DNA of 64,000 bases from Kosakonia quasisacchari (GCF_004331415.1 NZ_SJOP01000005.1:175518-239517), one strand, 5' to 3'; shown: positions 31,514-43,222, counted from the first letter of the stretch. The notes: generated from the sequence alone by a model not told the origin. Numbers and translations are program-made.

Positions 31514-33181
31514 GTGGCTCAATTCGTATATACCATGCATCGTGTCGGCAAAGTTGTCCCGCCGAAACGTCATATTCTGAAAAATATCTCGCTAAGCTTC
31601 TTCCCGGGCGCAAAAATCGGCGTGCTGGGTCTTAACGGTGCCGGTAAGTCTACCCTGCTGCGCATCATGGCCGGCATCGATACAGACATCGAAGGTGAAG
31701 CCCGCCCGCAGCCTGGCATCAAGATCGGTTACCTGCCGCAGGAACCGCAGTTGAATCCGGAGCAGACCGTACGTGAATCGGTTGAAGAAGCCGTCGCTGA
31801 AGTGGTTAGCGCGCTGAAAGGCCTGGACGAAGTCTATGCCAAATACGCTGAACCGGATGCTGACTTCGACAAACTGGCTGCGCAGCAAGGTAAATTTGAA
31901 GAGATTATCCAGGCGCATGACGGTCATAACCTGAATGTGCAACTGGAACGCGCCGCTGATGCGCTGCGTCTGCCGGACTGGGATGCAAAGATTGCCAATC
32001 TTTCCGGTGGTGAACGCCGCCGCGTCGCGCTGTGCCGTCTGCTGCTGGAAAAGCCAGATATGCTGCTGCTCGACGAACCCACCAACCACCTGGACGCCGA
32101 GTCCGTTGCCTGGCTGGAACGCTTCCTGCACGACTTCGAAGGCACCGTGGTGGCAATTACCCACGACCGTTACTTCCTCGATAATGTCGCCGGTTGGATC
32201 CTCGAACTTGACCGCGGTGAAGGTATTCCGTGGGAAGGTAACTACTCTTCCTGGCTGGAGCAGAAAGATCAGCGCCTGGCACAGGAAGCCTCTCAGGAAG
32301 CGGCTCGTCGTAAGTCCATTGAGAAAGAGCTGGAGTGGGTGCGTCAGGGCGCGAAAGGCCGTCAATCTAAGGGCAAAGCCCGTCTGGCGCGCTTTGAAGA
32401 GCTCAACAGCACTGAATACCAGAAACGTAACGAAACCAACGAACTGTTTATTCCACCGGGACCTCGCCTGGGCGATAAAGTGGTTGAAGTCAGCAACCTC
32501 AGCAAGTCTTATGGCGATCGCCAGCTGATTGATGGCCTGTCCTTCTCCGTGCCGAAAGGCGCGATTGTCGGCATTATCGGCCCGAACGGCGCGGGTAAAT
32601 CCACGCTGTTCCGCATGATGTCCGGCCAGGAGCAACCGGATGGCGGCACCATTACGCTGGGTGAAACCGTGAAACTGGCCTCGGTTGATCAGTTCCGCGA
32701 CGCGATGGATAACAGCAAAACCGTGTGGGAAGAAGTTTCCGGTGGGCTGGACATTATGCGTATCGGTAACACCGAAATGCCGAGCCGCGCGTACGTTGGC
32801 CGCTTCAACTTCAAAGGTACCGACCAGGGTAAACGCGTGGGCGAGTTGTCCGGCGGTGAGCGCGGTCGTCTGCACCTGGCAAAACTGTTACAGGTTGGCG
32901 GCAACATGTTGCTGCTTGATGAACCGACCAACGACCTGGATATCGAGACCTTGCGTGCGCTGGAAAACGCCCTGCTTGAGTTCCCAGGCTGCGCAATGGT
33001 TATCTCGCATGACCGTTGGTTCCTTGACCGTATCGCCACCCATATTCTGGATTACCAGGACGAGGGTAAAGTGGAATTCTTCGAAGGCAACTTCACCGAA
33101 TACGAAGAGTATAAGAAACGCACGCTGGGCGCGGATGCGCTGGAGCCGAAGCGTATTAAGTACAAGCGTATCGCCAAATAA
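31514..33181 (+). CDS. ettA: Energy-dependent translational throttle EttA (ABC-F)
   Basis: Ribosome-bound ABC-F ATPase that gates entry into elongation according to the ATP/ADP ratio. It has 555 residues and two nucleotide-binding domains: Walker A GLNGAGKST and GPNGAGKST, signatures NLSGGERRR and LSGGERGR, Walker B LLLDEPTNHLD and LLLDEPTNDLD, with the linker between them. The start is GTG at 31514 after AGAGGCGAAG. It diverges from slt. Confidence 0.98.
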   Translation: MAQFVYTMHRVGKVVPPKRHILKNISLSFFPGAKIGVLGLNGAGKSTLLRIMAGIDTDIEGEARPQPGIKIGYLPQEPQLNPEQTVRESVEEAVAEVVSALKGLDEVYAKYAEPDADFDKLAAQQGKFEEIIQAHDGHNLNVQLERAADALRLPDWDAKIANLSGGERRRVALCRLLLEKPDMLLLDEPTNHLDAESVAWLERFLHDFEGTVVAITHDRYFLDNVAGWILELDRGEGIPWEGNYSSWLEQKDQRLAQEASQEAARRKSIEKELEWVRQGAKGRQSKGKARLARFEELNSTEYQKRNETNELFIPPGPRLGDKVVEVSNLSKSYGDRQLIDGLSFSVPKGAIVGIIGPNGAGKSTLFRMMSGQEQPDGGTITLGETVKLASVDQFRDAMDNSKTVWEEVSGGLDIMRIGNTEMPSRAYVGRFNFKGTDQGKRVGELSGGERGRLHLAKLLQVGGNMLLLDEPTNDLDIETLRALENALLEFPGCAMVISHDRWFLDRIATHILDYQDEGKVEFFEGNFTEYEEYKKRTLGADALEPKRIKYKRIAK

Positions 33182-33506
33182 GCTGGCACAAAAGCGAATG
33201 GGGAAACCCATTCGCTTCATTCCCAAACACTCAGAGAATTCCTCTGCAATAAGCGTATAAAAAAGTTTTTTTGTTTTCATACTATCTTCGCCACAATCCT
33301 GGGGCAGATGCATTCATCGCAGGAATAATCTAAAACTAAAAACCTGAATAAAACTCACCATGCAGAATAAACATCCAGCAATTTAATTTCCTTAGACTAA
33401 TGCTTTTAGTATTCACAATTTAGTCCCAATATTGCTTAACGCTAAGACCAGACGTTAACATGATACTCATTACCTCAGTTAATAAATGAACGTCTGGTTA
33501 TAACAA
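33182..33506. other. AT-rich intergenic region ettA / LuxR-type gene
   Basis: This 325 bp gap begins with a strong hairpin (annotated) and then becomes clearly more AT-rich than the neighbourhood, with many A and T runs. No gene is visible. It is the left part of an AT-rich block that continues through the next ORF to about 34.0 kb. Confidence 0.6.
33192..33217 (+). terminator. Hairpin after ettA
   Basis: An 11 bp stem AAGCGAATGGG / CCCATTCGCTT closed by a GAAA tetraloop starts 11 nt after the ettA stop. No T-run follows, so it may be a 3'-stabilising structure or a weak terminator. Confidence 0.6.
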
Positions 33507-34001
33507 ATGCATATCATTACGGAAGATGTTTTTCTTAAAAACGGATTACAGACATTTATTAAGCAGAAAGAAATTCTGATGGATAATAACGATGTTATTT
33601 TAGATTTCGATAACAACTTTATTATCATCACAACGCTATCCACGTTGAACAGAATAATAAAAAATGACAATGCATTTGAATGTTATTTATTGCACTCATT
33701 TTTAAAAATCAAAAAAGATACGAAATTAACTGAAATATTCCACACATTAAAATATAAATCGTGGCGTAATAAGCAATGTCAGGAGTACAGGATAACGTTA
33801 ACGCGAAAAGAGAGAATGCTGCTTAGCCATATCATTAGCGCAGATAAAAAGAAAAGTATGTTAATCCATAGCGGGCTGGATATAAAAACGGTCAGCACAC
33901 ATAAATATAATATGTTGAGAAAGGTGAATCAGCCGTCAATCGCCACGCTGACGCAGGTGCATAACCGCTGGGAAAATTTTCGCAATCAACCTGCAAACTA
34001 A
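33507..34001 (+). CDS. Putative LuxR/FixJ-type DNA-binding protein, unassigned
   Basis: A 164-residue ORF. Residues about 95-160 (ITLTRKERMLLSHIISADKK, then IKTVSTHKYNMLRKVN) have the layout of a LuxR HTH: an LTxxExxxL start and a recognition-helix-like KTVSTHKYNMLRKV. The N-terminal 90 residues show no receiver-type phosphoacceptor that I can align. The gene is much more AT-rich than its neighbours, and E. coli has no gene between ettA and nadR, so transfer is likely. No good ribosome binding site precedes the ATG. A fimbrial or silencing-related regulator of the BglJ/EcpR kind is the nearest guess; targets are unknown. Confidence 0.7.
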   Translation: MHIITEDVFLKNGLQTFIKQKEILMDNNDVILDFDNNFIIITTLSTLNRIIKNDNAFECYLLHSFLKIKKDTKLTEIFHTLKYKSWRNKQCQEYRITLTRKERMLLSHIISADKKKSMLIHSGLDIKTVSTHKYNMLRKVNQPSIATLTQVHNRWENFRNQPAN

Positions 34002-34048
34002 CCGATATACAGGCCGTGGAATATACCAGACCGGCCTGCCATTTCAGC

Positions 34049-35275
34049 CTACGGCCCCATTAACTGTTTAACCAGATCGACGCACTGTAAAAAACGAGAG
34101 TCATAATCCGCAGCTTCAACACGCACGTACTCGATATTATTTTCCCGCAGCATCGATACCAATAAATCCTGAAACTCCTTGCGATCGACAGAACTGCCGA
34201 GACTTCTTAGGCCATCATTCACCCACGGCGTATTATTTTCCAGCAAGATTACCAGGTCAAAACGGTATTCATCAATCAAGGCCTGAACGAAAGGATGTTC
34301 ACGTCCTTCATATTTTTTGCAGAACGCCTGCGTGGTGACAAAATCCGTATCGATAAACGCCACTTTATTGGCGTACTTCACGGCAAAATCGATGTACTGC
34401 GCGTGTCCAAGGGCGATTTTGTCATAGTCAGAATATTGCAGTGCAATTTCGTCACCGCCAAGATGAGAAAATACGTAATCGCGGCCATATTCCCATGCGC
34501 TGGTGGTATTGAAGATATTGGCGAGTTTATTAACCAGCGTCGACTTGCCGCTGGACTCTCCACCCAGAATCGCCACCGTGCGCACGAAAAAGGGCTTTAC
34601 CTCAGTCGGAATATAATCCCAATAACGGAACGGGTTCTCGCGGATTTGCGAACCACTGATATTCATAAAGGTGCGCTTAGGGTCGACCAGCACGGCTTCA
34701 ATCCCCAGGTGTTGCCGGTACTGCGGCGCATCGGCCTCTTCAGAGGTGTAAATCCAGTTTGGCGTGATGCCTTTTTCGGTCATAAACGCTTTGATGCCTT
34801 TACTCCAGACATCCCAGCCGTGCGGATAAGGTTCCATGCCTTCTTCGTTAAATGCATGAATACGAATATTTTTCTGGTACTTAAAAGTCTGTAGCAGCCA
34901 GCGCAAGCGATCGCTGACCGTCGGCTGTTGGGACATCGCGCTGTCTTCGAACAGCTCGCGATCGCGCGTATCGTCATAACCAAGAATGATATGCAGCTCA
35001 TCCACCTGGCTGCAGGCGCGCTGGATTAAGTAGATATGGCCGGTGTGCAGCGGATAAAACTTGCCAAAGACCACGCCGATATTCTTCTGCCGACGGGGAA
35101 ACTCAAGATCGAGGAAGCGGTGCAGCGCCTCCAGCTTTTGCGCACTGGGGCTCTTAATTTTGGCATTCAGCAGTTGGCTCAGATAGCCTTTGGTCATACC
35201 GCTGGCGTCGGCTACCTGCTGTAACGTGCAGCCTTTCTGGCGAATTGCGGTTTTTAAATAGTCGAATGACGACAT
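34049..35275 (-). CDS. nadR: Trifunctional NAD regulator NadR
   Basis: Represses NAD synthesis genes and also has NMN adenylyltransferase and ribosylnicotinamide kinase activities. From the ATG at 35275 (MSSFDYLKTAIRQKG), preceded by AGGAGG, it has 408 residues. Domains: HTH about 1-55 (CTLQQVADASGMTKGYLSQL), nucleotidyltransferase about 60-225 with GKFYPLHTGH, and kinase about 230-408 with the P-loop LGGESSGKST. It is 30 nt after radA on the same strand. Confidence 0.97.
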   Translation of the reverse strand: MSSFDYLKTAIRQKGCTLQQVADASGMTKGYLSQLLNAKIKSPSAQKLEALHRFLDLEFPRRQKNIGVVFGKFYPLHTGHIYLIQRACSQVDELHIILGYDDTRDRELFEDSAMSQQPTVSDRLRWLLQTFKYQKNIRIHAFNEEGMEPYPHGWDVWSKGIKAFMTEKGITPNWIYTSEEADAPQYRQHLGIEAVLVDPKRTFMNISGSQIRENPFRYWDYIPTEVKPFFVRTVAILGGESSGKSTLVNKLANIFNTTSAWEYGRDYVFSHLGGDEIALQYSDYDKIALGHAQYIDFAVKYANKVAFIDTDFVTTQAFCKKYEGREHPFVQALIDEYRFDLVILLENNTPWVNDGLRSLGSSVDRKEFQDLLVSMLRENNIEYVRVEAADYDSRFLQCVDLVKQLMGP

Positions 35276-35305
35276 TGTTGCCTCCTGCAAAAAAACATTA
35301 GCCAA

Positions 35306-36688
35306 TTATAAGTCGTCAAAGACGCTTAGCGCATCCGTGAGCTTCTTCACGCCGAAGATTTGCATCCCTTCCGGCACTTTTTTCGGCACATTCGCTGCCG
35401 GGACGATAGCGCGACGGAAACCATGCTTCGCGGCTTCAGAAATGCGCTCCTGGCCGCTCGGCACCGGGCGAATCTCCCCTGCCAGCCCGACTTCGCCAAA
35501 CACCACTAAATCCTGCGGCAACGGTCTGTCGCGCAGGCTGGAAACCATTGCCAGCAACAACGCCAGATCGGCACTGGTTTCGGTCACTTTGACGCCACCG
35601 ACCACGTTGACGAACACATCCTGATCCGCCATCTGCAAGCCACCGTGGCGGTGCAGCACCGCCAGTAAAATCGCCAGACGGTTTTGCTCCAGCCCTACCG
35701 CCACGCGGCGCGGGTTGGACATCATCGAGTGATCAACCAACGCCTGAATTTCAACTAACAGCGGTCGCGTCCCTTCCCACACTACCATCACCGAACTGCC
35801 GGACGTGACTTCATCGCCGCGGCTTAAAAAAATCGCCGACGGGTTACTGACTTCACGCAGTCCCTGCTCAGTCATGGCGAATACGCCAAGTTCGTTGACC
35901 GCACCGAAACGGTTTTTATGGCTGCGCAAGGTGCGAAAACGTGAATCCGCGTCACCGTCGAGCAACACCGAGCAGTCAATGCAGTGTTCGAGCACCTTCG
36001 GTCCGGCTAGCGAACCGTCTTTGGTGACGTGGCCGACCATTACAATCGCTACGCCGCGCGTTTTCGCAAAACGTGTCAGATAAGCCGCCGTTTCACGCAC
36101 CTGCGCCACACTGCCGGGCGACGACTGAATATCCGCCATGTGCATGACCTGAATCGAGTCGATCACCATCAGCTTCGGCTGTTCCTCTTCGGCGATCATG
36201 CAGATTTGCTCAATGCTGGTTTCCGACAACATATTAAGGTTGCCGGTCGGCAACCCGAGACGATGCGCGCGCATCGCTACCTGCTGCAATGACTCTTCAC
36301 CAGTGACATACAGCGTTTTCATCTGCTCGGCGAGTTTACACAGCGTCTGTAACAGCAGCGTCGATTTACCCGCGCCAGGGTTGCCGCCAATCAGAATCGC
36401 GCTACCGGGTACAACACCGCCGCCGAGCACACGGTCGAACTCTTTAAAACCGGTGGAAAAGCGCGGCAGCTCTTCGAGGCTGATATCCGCCAGCTTTTGC
36501 ACTTTTGATACGCCTGCGTTGCCCGCGTAACCGGAAAGACGCTCATTACGCGCCACAGTGGGCGAAGCGGCAACGCGCACTTCCGTAATGGTGTTCCATG
36601 CGTGACAGGCGCTGCACTGCCCCTGCCAGCGCGGATAATCCGCACCGCATTCATTACAGACAAACGCACGTTTGGGAGCTTTCGCCAC
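35306..36688 (-). CDS. radA: DNA repair ATPase RadA (Sms)
   Basis: RecA-like protein that promotes branch migration of recombination intermediates. It has 460 residues: a C4 zinc finger (CNECGADYPRWQGQCSACH, residues 10-28), Walker A GGNPGAGKST, the RadA-specific KNRFG motif, and a C-terminal Lon-protease-like domain. It lies between serB and nadR in one transcription unit, 8 nt after serB. Confidence 0.97.
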   Translation of the reverse strand: MAKAPKRAFVCNECGADYPRWQGQCSACHAWNTITEVRVAASPTVARNERLSGYAGNAGVSKVQKLADISLEELPRFSTGFKEFDRVLGGGVVPGSAILIGGNPGAGKSTLLLQTLCKLAEQMKTLYVTGEESLQQVAMRAHRLGLPTGNLNMLSETSIEQICMIAEEEQPKLMVIDSIQVMHMADIQSSPGSVAQVRETAAYLTRFAKTRGVAIVMVGHVTKDGSLAGPKVLEHCIDCSVLLDGDADSRFRTLRSHKNRFGAVNELGVFAMTEQGLREVSNPSAIFLSRGDEVTSGSSVMVVWEGTRPLLVEIQALVDHSMMSNPRRVAVGLEQNRLAILLAVLHRHGGLQMADQDVFVNVVGGVKVTETSADLALLLAMVSSLRDRPLPQDLVVFGEVGLAGEIRPVPSGQERISEAAKHGFRRAIVPAANVPKKVPEGMQIFGVKKLTDALSVFDDL

Positions 36689-36696
36689 AATAACCT

Positions 36697-37668
36697 CTAC
36701 TTCTTATTGATGCCGCAGGAAAGAATACAAAATACGCCCATCAGATCGGCGTGGCGAATGATGACTTCCGCCTTCTCATTCACTTTTGGTTTGGCATGAA
36801 ACGCAATGCCAAGCCCGGCAGCTTTGATCATCGGTAAATCGTTCGCGCCATCGCCGATAGCCACAGTTTGCTCCGGCTCAATTTCATACTTTTCGGCCAG
36901 TTGCTTCAGGGTGTTAGCTTTGAACTGCGCATCCACGATATCACCCAGTACCTGGCCGGTGAATTTACCGTCCATTATCTCGAGTTCGTTGGCGACCGCC
37001 GCCGTTAAATGCAGCTTGTCGCGCAGGTAATCGGCAAAAAAAGTAAAGCCGCCCGAGGCGATAGCCACTTTCCAGCCCAATGTTTCCAGCTTCAACACCA
37101 GTTGCACAAGCCCTGGCATTAACGGCAGTTTTTCCCGCACTTGCAGCAAAATATTGGCGTCTGCACCTTTCAGCGTCGCCACACGACTGCGCAGACTGGC
37201 GGCGAAATCGAGCTCGCCGCGCATCGCACGTTCGGTCACTTCCGCCACCATTTCACCAGTGCCGGCAATCTTAGCGATTTCATCAATACATTCGATTTGT
37301 ATGGCGGTAGAGTCCATATCCATCACCAGCAGCCCTGGCGAGCGCAGATGCGGGATTTTTCCCAGCGGGGCGACGTCCATACCTTCATCGTGTGCGAGGC
37401 GCGTCGCGCGCGGCGTCAACGAACCTGCCAGGCGAAGAACCTGATAATCGTCTACGCTCCACGCGGCAACAATCACCATTGCCGCACCCAGTTTACGCTG
37501 ATAGGTCGTCAGGCGTTGCTTATCCAGATTACGGGCGTACAGCAGCCAGCCGCTGCGACCAGCGTGATAGTCCAGAGGCATCACCTCATCGCCACTTAAA
37601 GAGAGCGGCAATCCCGGCCACTGAGAAACATCATCGGGCAGATCGCACCAGGTCAAACTGTTAGGCAT
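36697..37668 (-). CDS. serB: Phosphoserine phosphatase
   Basis: HAD phosphatase, last step of serine synthesis. From the ATG at 37668 (MPNSLTWCDLPDDV), with AGGAGC 6 nt upstream, it has 323 residues (E. coli 322). The catalytic motif is VMDMDSTAIQIECID, followed by the ASGGFTFF and GDGANDLPMI motifs. It diverges from ytjB and leads serB-radA-nadR. Confidence 0.97.
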   Translation of the reverse strand: MPNSLTWCDLPDDVSQWPGLPLSLSGDEVMPLDYHAGRSGWLLYARNLDKQRLTTYQRKLGAAMVIVAAWSVDDYQVLRLAGSLTPRATRLAHDEGMDVAPLGKIPHLRSPGLLVMDMDSTAIQIECIDEIAKIAGTGEMVAEVTERAMRGELDFAASLRSRVATLKGADANILLQVREKLPLMPGLVQLVLKLETLGWKVAIASGGFTFFADYLRDKLHLTAAVANELEIMDGKFTGQVLGDIVDAQFKANTLKQLAEKYEIEPEQTVAIGDGANDLPMIKAAGLGIAFHAKPKVNEKAEVIIRHADLMGVFCILSCGINKK

Positions 37669-37786
37669 TAAAGCTCCTGTAAAAACGTTCGCGCCAGAAA
37701 GCATCGGAGGGGAAAATAACGCATGAGGCTACCTTGTAACCAGCGCTTCTGGCAACATTAAGCCTCAAATTTTCAACAGGTGGAAT

Positions 37787-38431
37787 ATGGCTCGCGCAAA
37801 ACTTAAATTTCGGCTGCATCGCGCCGTTATCGTCCTCATCTGTCTGGCACTGCTGGTGGCGCTGATGCAGGGTGCGTCCTGGTTCAGCCAAAACCATCAG
37901 CGCCAGCGCAATCCGCAGTTTGAAGAACTGGCGAGAACACTGGCGCGCCAGGTAACGCTGAATCTCACGCCGCTGATGCGCACAGAAACCCCGGACGAAA
38001 AACGTATCAACGTCGTGCTGCGCCAGCTTACCGAAGAGAGCCGCATTCTGGACGCAGGGGTGTACGATGCGCAAGGTGATCTGATCGCGCGCTCCGGTGA
38101 AAGTATTGATGTGCGTGACCGGCTGGCGCTGGACGGTAAAAAAGCAGGCGGTTATTTCAACCAGCAAATTGTTGAGCCGATTCAAGGAAAGAGCGGCCCG
38201 CTGGGCTACCTGCGGCTGACGCTGGATACGCACACGCTGGCGACAGAAGCCAAACAGGTGGATAACACCACCAATATTTTGCGCTTGATGTTGCTGCTGT
38301 CGCTGGCCATTGGCGTGGTGCTGACGCGCACCCTGTTGCAAGGCAAACGCACCCGCTGGCAGCAATCGCCGTTTTTGCTGACGGCCAATAAATCCGTACC
38401 GGAAGAAGAAGAGCACGACAGGAAAGCGTAG
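37787..38431 (+). CDS. ytjB: Membrane protein YtjB (Smp)
   Basis: A 214-residue protein, the same length as E. coli Smp. One membrane segment lies at about 14-32 and a second near 165-182, with a periplasmic domain between. The function is unknown. The short acidic tail (PEEEEHDRKA) is family-typical. It diverges from serB. Confidence 0.9.
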   Translation: MARAKLKFRLHRAVIVLICLALLVALMQGASWFSQNHQRQRNPQFEELARTLARQVTLNLTPLMRTETPDEKRINVVLRQLTEESRILDAGVYDAQGDLIARSGESIDVRDRLALDGKKAGGYFNQQIVEPIQGKSGPLGYLRLTLDTHTLATEAKQVDNTTNILRLMLLLSLAIGVVLTRTLLQGKRTRWQQSPFLLTANKSVPEEEEHDRKA

Positions 38432-38480
38432 CTCAGGCCGCTACCGGTAAAAACTACAGGTTACAGAAAGGAAATCTGCT

Positions 38481-39497
38481 ATGTCGACGCTTCGTCTGCT
38501 TATCTCTGACTCGTACGATCCCTGGTTCAACCTGGCGGTTGAAGAGTGCATTTTCCGCCAGATGCCTGCCACGCAACGCGTACTGTTCTTATGGCGCAAC
38601 GCGGATACGGTGGTCATTGGGCGGGCGCAAAACCCATGGAAAGAGTGCAATACCCGTCGCATGGAAGAAGATAACGTGCGGCTGGCAAGGCGTAGCAGCG
38701 GTGGCGGCGCGGTATTCCATGACCTTGGCAATACTTGTTTCACCTTTATGGCCGGAAAGCCGGAGTACGACAAAACCATCTCCACGGCGATTGTACTTAA
38801 TGCATTGAATTCGCTTGGCGTGACAGCGGAAGCCTCCGGGCGCAACGACCTGGTGGTGAAAACGGCGGAAGGCGATCGCAAAGTGTCTGGTTCAGCCTAC
38901 CGGGAAACCAAAGATCGCGGCTTCCATCATGGCACGTTGCTGTTAAATGCCGATCTCAGCCGCCTGGCTAATTACCTCAATCCGGACAAGAAAAAGCTAC
39001 AAGCCAAAGGGATTACTTCGGTGCGCGGTCGCGTGGCGAATCTGGTGGATTTACTGCCGGGCATTACCCATCAGCAAATCTGCGACGCGGTCACCGAAGC
39101 CTTCTTCGCCCACTATGGCGAGCGGGTTACGGCTGAGGTTATCTCGCCAGATAAAACCCCGGATCTGCCCAATTTCGCCGAAACCTTTGCCCGCCAAAGC
39201 AGCTGGGAGTGGAACTTCGGCCAGGCACCAGCATTCAGCCATTTGCTTGATGAGCGCTTTACCTGGGGCGGCGTGGAGCTGCATTTTGACGTGGAAAAAG
39301 GGCATATCACCCGCACGCAAGTGTTTACCGATAGCCTGAACCCCGCGCCGTTAGAAGCGCTGGCCGCACGTTTACAGGGCTGCCTCTATCGCGCGGATAT
39401 GCTGGCGCAGGAGTGTGATGCTCTATTAGTCGATTTTCCGGAACAGGAACAAGAGCTGCGCGAGCTTTCCGCATGGATTGCCAGCGCGGTGCGCTAG
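38481..39497 (+). CDS. lplA: Lipoate-protein ligase A
   Basis: Activates free lipoate and attaches it to the lipoyl domains of 2-oxoacid dehydrogenases and GcvH. It has 338 residues with the family motifs [15 protein letters not shown] (residues about 70-84), KVSGSAYRE and [12 protein letters not shown]. It starts about 50 nt after ytjB. The yjjJ gene present next to lplA in E. coli is absent. Confidence 0.97.
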   Translation: MSTLRLLISDSYDPWFNLAVEECIFRQMPATQRVLFLWRNADTVVIGRAQNPWKECNTRRMEEDNVRLARRSSGGGAVFHDLGNTCFTFMAGKPEYDKTISTAIVLNALNSLGVTAEASGRNDLVVKTAEGDRKVSGSAYRETKDRGFHHGTLLLNADLSRLANYLNPDKKKLQAKGITSVRGRVANLVDLLPGITHQQICDAVTEAFFAHYGERVTAEVISPDKTPDLPNFAETFARQSSWEWNFGQAPAFSHLLDERFTWGGVELHFDVEKGHITRTQVFTDSLNPAPLEALAARLQGCLYRADMLAQECDALLVDFPEQEQELRELSAWIASAVR

Positions 39498-39506
39498 ACC
39501 TTAATA

Positions 39507-39532
39507 GCCTGATGACGCCATGCTTATCAGGC
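39507..39532. repeat. REP-like palindrome after lplA
   Basis: GCCTGAT (39507-39513) and ATCAGGC (39526-39532) flank a 12 nt centre, resembling a Y-type REP unit of enterobacteria. I see only one clear copy in the window. Confidence 0.5.
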
Positions 39533-39742
39533 CTGAATGGCCATTACACCAGCCCATGTACTATCCGTTTCACCTGTGCCCGTTTATCGCACATGTCAGG
39601 CGCATTATGGGGTAATCATTCGTTGATATGCGCATCATGAATAGATTCGTGACTAGAGGCTTGAGTAAATCATCTGCACTACTTTATGAATCGCATGGAA
39701 AAAATAGAAATGATGCGTATTGATAGATTGAAGTGAATAGAT

Positions 39743-39767
39743 AAAAAAGGGCAGAGAACCTGCCCTT
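39743..39767 (-). terminator. deo operon terminator
   Basis: On the minus strand AAGGGCAG / CTGCCCTT form a stem followed by a six-T run, 12-36 nt after the deoD stop codon. Confidence 0.88.
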
Positions 39768-39778
39768 AGAAAAGCAAC

Positions 39779-40498
39779 TTACGCTTTATCGCCCAGCAGG
39801 ACAGATTCCAGCGCAATTTTGATCATGTCGTTGAACGTGGTTTGACGCTCAGCGGCAGTGGTCTGTTCGTGCGTACGGATATGGTCAGAAACGGTGCAGA
39901 TTGTCAGCGCTTTCGCACCGAACTCCGCCGCAACGCCATAAATACCCGCCGCTTCCATTTCCACGCCCAGGATGCCGTATTTTTCCATCACGTCGAACAT
40001 TTCGCCGTCCGGAGAGTAGAACAGATCGGCAGAGAACAGGTTGCCCACGCGCGCGTCTACGCCCAGCGCTTTTGCCGCATCAACCGCGTTACGCACCATG
40101 TCGAAATCCGCAATTGCCGCGAAATCGTGATCTTTAAAACGCATACGGTTCACTTTGGAATCGGTGCAGGCACCCATGCCAATAACGATGTCACGCAGTT
40201 GCACATCCATACGTACCGCGCCGCAGGAGCCGACACGAATGATTTTTTTCACGCCGAAATCGGTGATCAGCTCTTTGGTATAGATGGAGCACGACGGGAT
40301 TCCCATGCCGTGACCCATAACAGAAATTTTGCGGCCTTTATAAGTACCGGTGTAACCCAGCATGCCGCGCACGTTGTTCACTTCGCGGTAGTCTTCGAGG
40401 AAAGTTTCCGCAATATGTTTTGCACGCAGCGGATCGCCCGGCATCAACACTACGTCAGCGAAATCGCCCATTTCTGCATTAATATGTGGGGTAGCCAT
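39779..40498 (-). CDS. deoD: Purine-nucleoside phosphorylase
   Basis: Cleaves purine (deoxy)ribonucleosides to base and (deoxy)ribose 1-phosphate. The start at 40498 ([13 protein letters not shown]) follows AAGGAAT and gives 239 residues, the E. coli length. Motifs are [15 protein letters not shown], the phosphate-site [12 protein letters not shown] and EMEAAGIYG. Last gene of deoCABD. Confidence 0.98.
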   Translation of the reverse strand: MATPHINAEMGDFADVVLMPGDPLRAKHIAETFLEDYREVNNVRGMLGYTGTYKGRKISVMGHGMGIPSCSIYTKELITDFGVKKIIRVGSCGAVRMDVQLRDIVIGMGACTDSKVNRMRFKDHDFAAIADFDMVRNAVDAAKALGVDARVGNLFSADLFYSPDGEMFDVMEKYGILGVEMEAAGIYGVAAEFGAKALTICTVSDHIRTHEQTTAAERQTTFNDMIKIALESVLLGDKA

Positions 40499-40535
40499 CG
40501 TCAATTCCTTTATGTCGTTGTCGTTGAAACAGAAA

Positions 40536-40554
40536 GGGCGGGAATCACCCGCCC
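40536..40554 (-). other. Hairpin between deoB and deoD
   Basis: GGGCGGG / CCCGCCC with a 5 nt loop lies in the deoB-deoD spacer. It could lower deoD expression or stabilise the upstream message. Confidence 0.5.
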
Positions 40555-40561
40555 AAAATCA

Positions 40562-41836
<1,275 letters not shown>

Positions 41837-43159
41837 CTATTCAGTAATGCGGCGATAGACCGTCGGTGTCTCTTTTGGTGCGCTGTCGCCCATAGCAATG
41901 GCCGCTTTCACCGCCTGCGCAGCCTCTTGCCAGCTGGCTTCGTCTTTGGCGTGGATCACCGCCAGCGGGCGCTGACCATCAACGCGTTCACCCAGACGCA
42001 CCATATCGGTAAAGCCCACGCTGTAATCAATATTGTCCGACGCCTGGCGACGGCCGCCGCCCATCGAAACGACCGCCATGCCCAGCGCGCGAGTATCCAT
42101 CGCCGTGATAAACCCTTCATCATCGGCATATACAGCTTTGCTGAGCGTCGCCGTTGGCAGGTATTTCGTGTAGTTTTCCACGAAATCGCTCGGCCCTTTT
42201 TGTGCCGCAACCATGCGCCCAAAGACCTCTGCCGCTTTACCGTTATCCAGCACCGCTTGCAGCTTCGCCCGCGCTTCGGCGTTATCTTTCGCCAGTTTGC
42301 CGGAAATCAACATCTCCACGCACAGCGCCATGGTGACGTCAAACAAGCGCGGATTGCGGTATTCACCGGTCAGGAACTGCACCGCTTCACGCACTTCCAC
42401 CGCGTTACCCGCACTAGAAGCCAGTACCTGGTTCATATCGGTCAGCAGTGCGGTAGTTCGCACGCCGGCGCCGTTGGCAACACCAACAATCGCTTCTGCC
42501 AGTTGTTCAGAAAGGGCGTAAGTCGGCATAAATGCACCGCTGCCCACCTTGACATCCATTACCAGCGCATCGAGGCCTTCCGCCAGTTTTTTGGCGAGGA
42601 TGGATGCCGTAATTAGCGGAATGGAGTCCACCGTCGCGGTGATATCGCGCGTGGCGTAGAAACGTTTATCCGCTGGAGCCAGCGAATTGGTCTGGCCGAT
42701 AATCGCCACACCGACATCCTTAATAATCTCGCGAAAGCGGTTATCTTCCGGGAAGATATCAAACCCCGGGATCGCCTCCAGTTTGTCGAGTGTGCCGCCA
42801 GTATGGCCAAGACCGCGCCCGGAAATCATCGGAATATACCCGCCGCAGGCTGCCACCATCGGGCCGAGCATCAATGAGGTGACATCGCCCACGCCGCCGG
42901 TCGAGTGTTTATCCACCACCGGGCCGTTAAGATCGAGCGGTTTCCAGTCCAGAACGGTGCCCGAATCTCGCATCGCCATGGTCAGCGAAACGCGCTCCGG
43001 CATCGTCATATCGTGGAAAAAAATGGTCATTGCCAGGGCTGCAATCTGCCCTTCAGAGACGGTGTTATCGCGTATTCCGTTGATAAAGAAACGGATTTCT
43101 TCATAACTCAGCGCGAGACCATCGCGTTTTTTTCGAATAATTTCTTGAGCGAGAAACAA
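41837..43159 (-). CDS. deoA: Thymidine phosphorylase
   Basis: Cleaves thymidine and deoxyuridine to base and deoxyribose 1-phosphate. I choose a TTG start at 43159 (reading [14 protein letters not shown]) with AGGGGGT as ribosome binding site, giving 440 residues, the E. coli length and N-terminus; an upstream ATG at 43231 would run through the intercistronic hairpin. Motifs are KHSTGGVGD and the glycine-rich [17 protein letters not shown]. Confidence 0.97.
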   Translation of the reverse strand: MFLAQEIIRKKRDGLALSYEEIRFFINGIRDNTVSEGQIAALAMTIFFHDMTMPERVSLTMAMRDSGTVLDWKPLDLNGPVVDKHSTGGVGDVTSLMLGPMVAACGGYIPMISGRGLGHTGGTLDKLEAIPGFDIFPEDNRFREIIKDVGVAIIGQTNSLAPADKRFYATRDITATVDSIPLITASILAKKLAEGLDALVMDVKVGSGAFMPTYALSEQLAEAIVGVANGAGVRTTALLTDMNQVLASSAGNAVEVREAVQFLTGEYRNPRLFDVTMALCVEMLISGKLAKDNAEARAKLQAVLDNGKAAEVFGRMVAAQKGPSDFVENYTKYLPTATLSKAVYADDEGFITAMDTRALGMAVVSMGGGRRQASDNIDYSVGFTDMVRLGERVDGQRPLAVIHAKDEASWQEAAQAVKAAIAMGDSAPKETPTVYRRITE

Positions 43160-43199
43160 GGTAACCCCCTGAGGAATAAAGCCGGAAAATCCATTGACA

Positions 43200-43222
43200 C
43201 CGGGCAGCGATGCACCGCCCGG
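43200..43222 (-). other. Hairpin between deoC and deoA
   Basis: CCGGGC / GCCCGG with an 11 nt loop lies in the 73 nt deoC-deoA spacer. It has no T-run, so it is probably an RNA-stability element. Confidence 0.45.

Noticed and set aside
31592..32875. A 427-codon frame on the minus strand opposite ettA
   Set aside because: It mirrors the codons of ettA, a certain gene, and has no signal of its own. The same holds for long frames opposite thrA, prfC, deoA, talB and dnaJ.
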